Assembly (NCBI GenBank): GCA_016763235.1
Contig: JAESUE010000091.1
Location: 1-6,768, forward strand
Origin: Pseudomonadales bacterium
GTDB taxonomy: Bacteria > Pseudomonadota > Gammaproteobacteria > Pseudomonadales > UBA3067
Length of the DNA stretch: 6,768 nucleotides
Direction of reading: 5' to 3'
Shown piece by piece: positions 1 to 4,905 of this stretch. Below the pieces are notes generated by a model. It was not told the DNA's origin, did no database searches, and worked only from the letters and a program-made list of their open reading frames with translations. A program made the position numbers and the translations under genes. Position 1 is the first letter of the stretch, and each line of letters begins with the position of its first letter.

Positions 1-100
1 GGTGAGCCTCTAATCAAATAGGTGAGCCTCTAATCAAATAGGTGAGCCTCTAATCAAATAGGTGAGCCTCTAATCAAATAGGTGAGCCTCTAATTAATTA
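1..100. repeat. 20-bp tandem repeat array (at least 5 units) abutting the rseB stop
   Basis: The unit GGTGAGCCTCTAATCAAATA occurs four times without a mismatch (1-80). A fifth unit at 81-100 matches 18 of 20, differing at unit positions 15 and 18, and includes the rseB stop codon (98-100, complement TAA). The array runs off the left edge, so its copy number is unknown. Both strands carry stop codons within each unit and 20 is not a multiple of three, so it is not coding. In the rseB reading direction it forms the start of the 3' untranslated region. Identical inner units beside a diverged end unit are what slippage-driven expansion leaves, so a variable-number repeat is the simplest reading. 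No function is evident, and no self-complementary arm is visible within a unit. Confidence 0.95.
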
Positions 101-1126
101 TTTTTTCCGCACCACCGAGGCCCCAATCTTCTTGATCGCGCTCATGGGCAGCTCTCCCACAACCGTTACCATTATCTTGCCACTGCCATCATCAACATTA
201 CGGCTATATATGGCCGTTGCGCCATGATGACTTTGAGGCATGGGCTCATTTTCTTTAGATGGTGAAAAAGGCTCTATATAAATGGTGAAGGAACTCATTC
301 CATCACTGTAAACCAATGCGTTAACCTCTGCACTTTCAGCAGATAAACGTCGCACATCACAAGCGGCCATATTAAAACCGTCGGGCACCCACTCTGCTTT
401 CCAGCCTGAATCCAGGTTAGTAGACATTTTGCCGCTAAGGTTCACCACAAGTGACTTATTTACATCACTGTCAGATTGATAATCAAATAGGTTTTGAGGG
501 ACGTCCACCCCAACATTCAACTCGACAAACTCAAAAGTCTCCAAATCCTGACCCTTACCGCCTAACAATGTCGTTTTAAGCAATAATCCACTTTCGTCAT
601 CCAGCCATATAATATGGGCATATCGATATTCATCTTGCGGCCGCATCAAATACTTTGTCGCAATTCTCCCCGCTATGTGACCCTTTCCTTTATGTACCAG
701 CTGATAAATTGAATCAATGCCCTCGTCAATATTAGAAAACTTATTGGAAAATAGCCCGGTGGGGATACTGTTCTCTATACGCGTAAAATCCCCACTCGGA
801 TGAATACAAATAAGTTCATTGCCTTTACGAAGAATTTCAGGCCCGCCACCACTTAAAGGCTTTAGGCGTTCAAATTCTTGACCATCATGATTAGTATGAA
901 TAACTTTTAAGGAGCGCAACTTACCGTTCGCCATATAGATAAAACGGCCATTATAGGAAGCAGTTCTAGAGGCATCGGACATACTCTTTAAGAGCTGAGA
1001 AGCGCTCAGCTTTTTAATGACATCGGAGTCTGGGCTTGGGTTAGATGCGCTAAGCTGCTCGCTTAGCAACAAGCACAGAAAAATTGTTCCATAAACTCTA
1101 AATCGGCGATCGGCAAAAGACATCAT
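98..1126 (-). CDS. rseB: RseB/MucB, periplasmic regulator of sigma-E
   Basis: This is a 342-aa protein of the MucB/RseB family. In the family it binds the periplasmic part of RseA, shields it from DegS-type cleavage, and responds to lipopolysaccharide or lipoprotein signals. A signal peptide is visible: basic residues (ADRRFR), a hydrophobic stretch (VYGTIFLCLLL), then a likely cleavage site near LSA-SNP. A LolA-like N-terminal domain follows (SYNGRFIYMANG, ending around LLLKTTLLGGKGQDLETFEF). A smaller C-terminal domain starts near WKAEWVPDGF and includes VYSDGMSSFTIYIEPF. A TTG lies one codon upstream at 1129 and a second ATG at 1123. I chose ATG 1126, about 11 nt after a weak GAGAG. It is the last gene of rpoE-rseA-rseB, but copy A of the palindromic element separates it from rseA by 183 bp. 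Its stop lies inside the tandem repeat. Confidence 0.93.
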   Translation of the reverse strand: MMSFADRRFRVYGTIFLCLLLSEQLSASNPSPDSDVIKKLSASQLLKSMSDASRTASYNGRFIYMANGKLRSLKVIHTNHDGQEFERLKPLSGGGPEILRKGNELICIHPSGDFTRIENSIPTGLFSNKFSNIDEGIDSIYQLVHKGKGHIAGRIATKYLMRPQDEYRYAHIIWLDDESGLLLKTTLLGGKGQDLETFEFVELNVGVDVPQNLFDYQSDSDVNKSLVVNLSGKMSTNLDSGWKAEWVPDGFNMAACDVRRLSAESAEVNALVYSDGMSSFTIYIEPFSPSKENEPMPQSHHGATAIYSRNVDDGSGKIMVTVVGELPMSAIKKIGASVVRKK

Positions 1127-1157
1127 CAACTTTAAGACTCTCGAAGGTACATTTACT

Positions 1158-1306
1158 GTAACTACTCAGCGAACTCTGGAACTGCTCAGGTTGCGTTCAA
1201 GTTTGAGCAGAACAAGGCGGAAAATGGTAGTTTATATGGTTAAATGGTTAAATGATCATTTTTTAACGCCGTTATGCACAAATTTGAGCGTGAGATGCGG
1301 TGTTAC
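1158..1306 (+). mobile_element. Palindromic MITE-like element, copy A (149 bp), between rseA and rseB
   Basis: This is the same element as 2743-2863 and 3547-3687, about 88% identical to copy C by hand alignment. It begins GTAAC and ends GTTAC. The 8-bp CATTTACT lies flush on both sides (1150-1157 and 1307-1314), a perfect target duplication. The right duplication contains the rseA stop codon (complement of 1310-1312). A 20-bp near-duplication of the left end puts a second terminus-like site (GGAAC) at 1178. The 8-bp GGTTAAAT is repeated in tandem at 1238-1253, at the apex of the palindrome, and accounts for the extra length over copy C. GTAA ends and 8-bp duplications are IS66-family traits. 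No coding capacity is credible. It should be transcribed as a hairpin inside the rpoE operon message. Confidence 0.9.
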
Positions 1307-1309
1307 CAT

Positions 1310-2032
1310 TTACTTTTCTCCCGCACTGACAAGGCGAGCAAATGGCATCATCCCAGCACTGTTCGCCACAGAAACATGGTTGGCATGAGAGATCATATAA
1401 ACCTGAAATCGCCGACTGGAAGCCGCCGATGAGTGGTCAGTAGCGCTCACCACTCTTGGCTGAGTCAATATTCTGCTAACATTTCCAGCACCACCGGATC
1501 TTTGCGTAGAAACAGTCTGAGCCTCTATAACATTGCCAGATGGGCGAGAGTAAGCTGATTGACTCTGTATCGGCTGCTGAACCGACGCAACAATAGGTGG
1601 AGAGACCAATTCATCAGAGGGTTTGAATTCTTGCCAACTTAATACCGCCGCTAGAGTTACCGACGCAGCTAAAGCGGCGCTGGAAAGCGGCTTCCCCATC
1701 GAATGTAAAAAGGCCAACACAGGCTTTTTCTCATCGGAGCCTGCCTGCTTTGAAGACGAAGGATTAGGCGTAGAAGGAGCTTCACCCCACCCACCTATGA
1801 CAACATTGGCACTATAAACTGGCTCATCAGCCAGTGCTACTTGAATACGTTTACCGAGATCAACACTGCTTAGCGTCTCATGGCGAAATGCGGCCTTCAC
1901 TGTATGATAACGCGCCCACTTTTGTGCTGCCTCTGGCTTGGCGTCTATTTCCAGCAGGATTTTACGAAGTCCAAGCTCGGATACTTCGCCATCAGCCAGT
2001 GCCGAAATTTCTTCATAGAATTCATCTGTCAT
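1310..2032 (-). CDS. rseA: RseA/MucA, anti-sigma-E factor
   Basis: This 240-aa single-pass membrane anti-sigma factor has three visible parts. Residues 1 to about 75 form the cytoplasmic RseA N-terminal domain (EEISALADGEVSELGLRKIL, then WARYHTVKAAFR and KRIQVALADE), which binds and occludes RpoE. A low-complexity Pro/Ser linker follows to about 110, then a membrane segment at about 115-133 (PLSSAALAASVTLAAVLSW). The periplasmic tail is Ser/Gln-rich and ends in a conserved-looking block (RRFQVYMISHANHVSVANSAGMMPFARLV), as in MucA-type proteins that contact MucB. ATG 2032 is preceded by a weak GAGAAAG. It follows rpoE by 38 bp, fitting co-transcription. In the family, stress releases the sigma factor through stepwise proteolysis (DegS/AlgW, then RseP). 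Its stop codon lies inside the target duplication of copy A, but the reading frame is intact. Confidence 0.93.
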   Translation of the reverse strand: MTDEFYEEISALADGEVSELGLRKILLEIDAKPEAAQKWARYHTVKAAFRHETLSSVDLGKRIQVALADEPVYSANVVIGGWGEAPSTPNPSSSKQAGSDEKKPVLAFLHSMGKPLSSAALAASVTLAAVLSWQEFKPSDELVSPPIVASVQQPIQSQSAYSRPSGNVIEAQTVSTQRSGGAGNVSRILTQPRVVSATDHSSAASSRRFQVYMISHANHVSVANSAGMMPFARLVSAGEK

Positions 2033-2070
2033 TGGGCTTTCTCAATATGCAATTATTTACACATGCCTCA

Positions 2071-2652
2071 CTAGCTATTATCGATCAAGGGGGCCAGCTT
2101 TGCATCAATCGCTTCACGAGCACGAAAAATTCGGGAGCGAACCGTACCTACTGGGCAGCCTAAAATTTCTGCTATTTCCTCGTAGCTCAGACCTTCAAAC
2201 TCACGCAAGGTTAGTGCTGCACGTAAATCTTCTGATAATTCATCCAGTGCTTGCCATATTGTGCGTTGAATTTCATCGGTGAGCAGCTGCGCTTCCGGTG
2301 AGCTAACATCCCTTAGACGCTGCCCTGTTTCAAAAAGTTCCCCATCGGCAACATCAATATCACTAGCAGGGGGTCTGCGCCCTCTGCTGACAAGATAATT
2401 TTTGGCGGTATTGATAGCGATCCGGTAAATCCAGGTATAAAAAGCACTATCGCCCCGAAACCTAGGGAGGGCACGGTAAGCCTTGATAAAAGCTTCCTGA
2501 GTGACATCTTGGGCTTCACCGTGATCAGAAATGTAGCGCCCGACCACGGTCAAGACTTTATGCTGGTATTTTTTCACCAGAAGATCGAAAGCCCGCTTAT
2601 CACCCTGTTGGACACGCTCAACCAGCGCCAGATCTGTTGCCGTTTCAGACAT
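2071..2652 (-). CDS. rpoE: Sigma-E / AlgU, ECF sigma factor for envelope stress
   Basis: This 193-aa ECF sigma factor has the same length as Pseudomonas AlgU and strong resemblance to it. Sigma region 2 spans about residues 18-92, including DVTQEAFIKAYRALPRFRGD and the promoter-melting and -10 recognition stretch FYTWIYRIAINTAKNYL. Region 4 spans about 147-180 (LTLREFEGLSYEEIAEILGCPVGTVRSRIF) and carries the helix-turn-helix for the -35 box. An in-frame GTG lies 12 bp upstream (2664), but it sits inside the likely ribosome binding site. ATG 2652 gives the familiar MSE...LVERVQ start, so I use it. It is first in rpoE-rseA-rseB; such operons are usually auto-activated, but I could not find a convincing sigma-E-type promoter upstream. 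Copy B of the palindromic element lies 90 bp upstream. Confidence 0.96.
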   Translation of the reverse strand: MSETATDLALVERVQQGDKRAFDLLVKKYQHKVLTVVGRYISDHGEAQDVTQEAFIKAYRALPRFRGDSAFYTWIYRIAINTAKNYLVSRGRRPPASDIDVADGELFETGQRLRDVSSPEAQLLTDEIQRTIWQALDELSEDLRAALTLREFEGLSYEEIAEILGCPVGTVRSRIFRAREAIDAKLAPLIDNS

Positions 2653-2659
2653 ATGAACG

Positions 2660-2665
2660 TCCACC
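2660..2665 (-). promoter_or_regulatory. Ribosome binding site of rpoE (start-deciding)
   Basis: The minus strand reads GGTGGA, with 7 nt to ATG 2652. The alternative GTG start at 2664 is part of this same sequence and has no purine-rich site of its own upstream, which argues for the ATG. Confidence 0.6.
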
Positions 2666-2742
2666 GGTTATAAAGGAGCCAGGCTCTCTATGGATACTTA
2701 CAATTGTTTCAAACACTCGTTACCGTCGCCAATTGATTCTTT

Positions 2743-2863
2743 GTAACTATTCAGCTCACGTCCAAATTCGCGCATAACGGCGTTAAGAAGTGATCATTTA
2801 TAAGTATAAACTCACATTTCTTGCCTTGTTCTGCTCAAATTTAAACGCAATCTGAACAGCTAC
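2743..2863 (-). mobile_element. Palindromic MITE-like element, copy B (121 bp, inverted), between rpoE and dciA
   Basis: Read on the minus strand it aligns with copy C at about 85% (roughly 18 substitutions in 123 positions by hand). Its ends are GTAGC and GTTAC on that strand. It lacks the 20-bp outer extension seen at the left end of copies A and C. No flush 8-bp target duplication is present. A 5-bp GATTC occurs on both sides (2735-2739 and 2866-2870) but not flush with the ends, so it may be chance. The absent duplication and altered GTAGC end suggest an older or rearranged insertion. It fills about half of the 267-bp divergent gap, so both rpoE and dciA must be transcribed from inside it or from the short flanks (2653-2742 and 2864-2919). 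I saw no strong promoter in those flanks. Confidence 0.87.
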
Positions 2864-2919
2864 AGGATTCGCTCTTTTACTGACGCAACAACCATTATTC
2901 AACAAGCTAATCGACCCCC

Positions 2920-3396
2920 ATGAAAAAACCTCAAGCCGCCAGCAAGCTACTCAAGATCAACAAGAAAGGTAGTGCCCTCTATAATACTCTAGCATTTGCT
3001 CACTATTTGCGCACTCTTGAACAAATTGTTACACGGTATCTCCCCCCTTCTTTTAGCCAACACTTCCAGGTTTCATCCTATGAATATGGAAAACTGGTCA
3101 TCCTTTGCGATAGCGCAAGCTGGTCGAGCAAGCTACGATTTCACACTAGGCACTTGATCTTAAAGCTTAAAAACCATTCTGAGTTTAGTGAGATTAATAC
3201 GATCAGCACCCTGACAAATCTTCGTTCAATCACTAAGGTAGTAAAACGCCACTTACCCAAGCCAAAAAAAATAAGCCTTGAATATAGTGAGCTCTTAATC
3301 GAAACAGCAAAAATGGAAGACGATAAAACGCTCTCAGAGGCTCTGCAGCGTCTGGCAAAACATGCCTGCATTTCTACCGAAGAATCAGAGAAATAA
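2920..3396 (+). CDS. dciA: DciA-like (DUF721) helicase-loading protein
   Basis: This 158-aa small basic protein resembles the DUF721/DciA family, which in bacteria lacking DnaC/DnaI interacts with the DnaB replicative helicase and helps load it. The central part matches the family pattern: a basic N-terminus, LEQIVTRYLPPSFSQHFQVSSYEYGKLVILCDSASWSSKLRFHTRHLILKL (an amphipathic strand-helix block with the conserved ASW and LRF), then a Lys/Arg-rich LRSITKVVKRHLPKPKK. The C-terminal part (HACISTEESEK) is short and charged. Position supports the call: in Pseudomonas the equivalent gene also lies beside lpxC. The upstream sequence CTAATCGACCCCC has no Shine-Dalgarno-like purine run, so initiation is probably weak or leaderless. 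It faces lpxC convergently and rpoE divergently. The call rests on motif recognition and neighbourhood, since family identity is low. Confidence 0.8.
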   Translation: MKKPQAASKLLKINKKGSALYNTLAFAHYLRTLEQIVTRYLPPSFSQHFQVSSYEYGKLVILCDSASWSSKLRFHTRHLILKLKNHSEFSEINTISTLTNLRSITKVVKRHLPKPKKISLEYSELLIETAKMEDDKTLSEALQRLAKHACISTEESEK

Positions 3397-3461
3397 GCCA
3401 CTCAACTTACACTCGCATTGCCGCAAGAGCTGAATAACTAATAAAAGGAAAGGAGGGTATA

Positions 3462-3482
3462 GCACCGGCAGGAAACCGATGC
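3462..3482. other. Small stem-loop downstream of dciA
   Basis: GCACCGG (3462-3468) and CCGATGC (3476-3482) pair at 6 of 7 positions around the loop CAGGAAA. It lies 66 bp after the dciA stop, after a purine-rich stretch (AAAAGGAAAGGAGGG). No T-run follows, so it is not a classical intrinsic terminator. It may be mRNA 3' structure or chance. Confidence 0.3.
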
Positions 3483-3485
3483 CAC

Positions 3486-3543
3486 ACCCATAGCGTTATA
3501 TATTCCGGCCTTATTAGCACGCCGATCTATTAATGCTATGGGT
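3486..3543. other. Inverted repeat in the dciA/lpxC convergent gap
   Basis: ACCCATAGCGTTA (3486-3498) and TAATGCTATGGGT (3531-3543) are complementary at 12 of 13 positions across a 32-nt loop. Between convergent genes such a structure could end transcription from both sides, but neither side has a clear T-tract. The right arm overlaps the left target duplication of copy C (3539-3546), so the element inserted at the foot of this stem and now separates it from lpxC. Confidence 0.45.
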
Positions 3544-3546
3544 ACA

Positions 3547-3687
3547 GTAACAGCTCAGAAAGCTCTGTAACTGCTCAGGTTGCGGTCAAATTTGAGCAGA
3601 ACAAGGCGAAAAATGTGAGTTTATACCTATAAACGATCATTTTTTAACGCTGTTATGCGCGAATTTGAGCGTGAGCCGAGGTGTTAC
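3547..3687 (+). mobile_element. Palindromic MITE-like element, copy C (141 bp), between dciA and lpxC
   Basis: It begins GTAAC and ends GTTAC. It is flanked flush by TGGGTACA (3539-3546) and TGGGTATA (3688-3695), an 8-bp target duplication with one mismatch. A second terminus (GTAAC at 3567) lies 20 bp inside the left end, because the outer 20 bp (GTAACAGCTCAG...) is a near-duplication of the next 20 (GTAACTGCTCAG...). From 3565 to 3689 the two halves are imperfect reverse complements, with about 43 of 61 aligned positions pairing and the near-perfect centre TTTATACCTATAAA. This would make a long hairpin in single-stranded DNA or RNA. It starts 23 bp beyond the lpxC stop, so it probably forms the lpxC 3' end. 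Its intact ends make it the best reference copy here. Confidence 0.9.
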
Positions 3688-3710
3688 TGGGTATATTTTA
3701 AGAACTGGGC

Positions 3711-4628
3711 CTATGCTTCAGCTGCAAAAACAGGCTTCATGTAGGAAATGGGTGCATTAGCCGCACCTTCGAAAGTAAGCAGATCCCATGCATCGGGTTC
3801 TTTTAAAAGCTGACGAACCAACAGGTTATTGAGCGCGTGTCCCGACTGGTGCCCTTGGAACTCTCCAATCAGGCTGTGGCCTAGCAAATAGAGGTCGCCA
3901 ATCGCATCAAGCACTTTATGTTTTACGAACTCATCTTCATAACGCAAGCCATCTTCATTCAGAATGCCCTCATCCCCAATAACAATCGCGTTATCAGCAC
4001 TGCCACCAAGTGCCAGCTGTTTCTTGCGCAGGGCTTCAATATCTTTCATAAAACCAAAAGTACGCGCCCTGCTTACTTCTTTAACAAAGGATGTGCTGGA
4101 AAAATCAACAGACGCAACCTGTGCGCTGTTTTTAAATGCGGGATGATCAAAAGAAATATCAAAGCCCACTTTAAAGCCATTAAAGGGTAGGAAGGTAGCG
4201 GTTTTATCACCATCACAAACAGACACTTCCCGGTTGATGCGAATAAATTTCTTCGCTTCTTCCTGTTCAGCAATGCCTGCGGCTTGGATAAGAAAAACAA
4301 ATGGCCCCGCACTGCCGTCCATAATAGGCACTTCAGGCGCTGTTAATTCCACGTAGGCATTATCAATTCCCAAACCCGCCATCGCAGACAATAGATGCTC
4401 TACTGTCTTCACCTGCACACCACTCTTCACCAGGTTTGTGGAAAGAACGGTGTCACCAACATTTTCGGCGCTTGCTTTTATTTCTACCACTGGATCAAGG
4501 TCCACGCGACGAAATACAATGCCCGTATTTACAGGGGCGGGGCGTAAGGTTAAATAAACCTTGCTGCCACTGTGCAGGCCGATTCCTGTACCCTTAATGC
4601 TGTTTTGGAGTGTTCTTTGGCGAATCAT
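3711..4628 (-). CDS. lpxC: LpxC, UDP-3-O-acyl-N-acetylglucosamine deacetylase
   Basis: This is the zinc-dependent enzyme that removes the acetyl group from UDP-3-O-acyl-GlcNAc, the committed step of lipid A synthesis in the cytoplasm. The 305-aa length is normal for the family. The zinc ligands are in place: H78 in VEHLLSAMAGLGIDN, and H237 and D241 in KHKVLDAIGDLYLLG. The general base E77 precedes the first ligand, and the catalytic histidine is H264 in HQSGHALN. The RARTFGF segment (187-193) is also typical. ATG 4628 has AAGGA 8 nt upstream (complement of 4637-4641). It has its own promoter candidate and lies downstream of ftsZ in the same direction, as in many gammaproteobacteria. LpxC level is often controlled by proteolysis; the C-terminus (MKPVFAAEA) is short, and I cannot tell whether it is a degron. 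Confidence 0.98.
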   Translation of the reverse strand: MIRQRTLQNSIKGTGIGLHSGSKVYLTLRPAPVNTGIVFRRVDLDPVVEIKASAENVGDTVLSTNLVKSGVQVKTVEHLLSAMAGLGIDNAYVELTAPEVPIMDGSAGPFVFLIQAAGIAEQEEAKKFIRINREVSVCDGDKTATFLPFNGFKVGFDISFDHPAFKNSAQVASVDFSSTSFVKEVSRARTFGFMKDIEALRKKQLALGGSADNAIVIGDEGILNEDGLRYEDEFVKHKVLDAIGDLYLLGHSLIGEFQGHQSGHALNNLLVRQLLKEPDAWDLLTFEGAANAPISYMKPVFAAEA

Positions 4629-4654
4629 AGTGTTCTTCCTTTAGTCTGACGCCC

Positions 4655-4682
4655 CAAATAAATCGGCTGAGGAAGTTGTCAA
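4655..4682 (-). promoter_or_regulatory. Candidate sigma-70 promoter of lpxC
   Basis: On the minus strand a perfect -35 box TTGACA (complement of 4677-4682) is followed after 16 bp by TATTTG (complement of 4655-4660), a weak -10. Transcription would start near 4648, giving a short leader of about 20 nt that still contains the AAGGA ribosome binding site. The exact -35 and the position favour it; the weak -10 is the main doubt. Confidence 0.55.
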
Positions 4683-4825
4683 ACCACTTTGTAAATTAGT
4701 CAGCGGCTTGTACATACTTCACTCAATAAAAGTCAGATCATCGATAATCTCGTAGTTGATAGCAAGTATGCGCCCCACTACCTGAACACGAGCTGTCTCG
4801 ATTGATAAACCAACGACTTCTTAGA

Positions 4826-4843
4826 CTTTGCTTCCGTGCAAAG
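4826..4843 (-). terminator. Possible stem-loop downstream of ftsZ
   Basis: On the minus strand CTTTGC-ACGGAA-GCAAAG forms a perfect 6-bp stem with a 6-nt loop, 62 bp past the ftsZ stop. The following sequence (TCTAAGAAGTCG) is not a T-run, so intrinsic termination would be poor. The rest of the 277-bp ftsZ-lpxC gap holds the lpxC promoter, an imperfect palindrome near 4737-4750 (GATCATCGATAATC), and no credible small gene. Confidence 0.3.
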
Positions 4844-4905
4844 CCCGCAATTGAGCCAATGCCGCTTCAAGGACATTAACACATTGCTGGCAAGCTTTGC
4901 GTTTT

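Noticed and set aside
1..100. CRISPR array
   Set aside because: The 20-bp units are directly adjacent, with no spacers between them.
1158..1306. ERIC, REP or Correia element
   Set aside because: The size and palindromic shape fit ERIC, but the sequence does not resemble the ERIC consensus I know, and the ends with 8-bp duplications fit IS66 better.
1191..1388. A 65-codon plus-strand reading frame spanning copy A and the end of rseA
   Set aside because: It runs through the non-coding palindromic element and opposite the conserved rseA C-terminus; copies B and C do not preserve a comparable frame.
2665..2742. Sigma-E-type autoregulatory promoter upstream of rpoE
   Set aside because: Expected from other species, but no GAACTT-like -35 with a correctly spaced TCTGA/TCTAA-like -10 was found here.
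2735..2870. GATTC pair as a 5-bp target duplication of copy B
   Set aside because: The two copies are offset 2-3 bp from the element ends and differ in length from the 8-bp duplications at A and C, so chance is likely.
3141..3401. An 86-codon minus-strand frame opposite dciA
   Set aside because: dciA on the other strand has recognisable family features; this frame has none.
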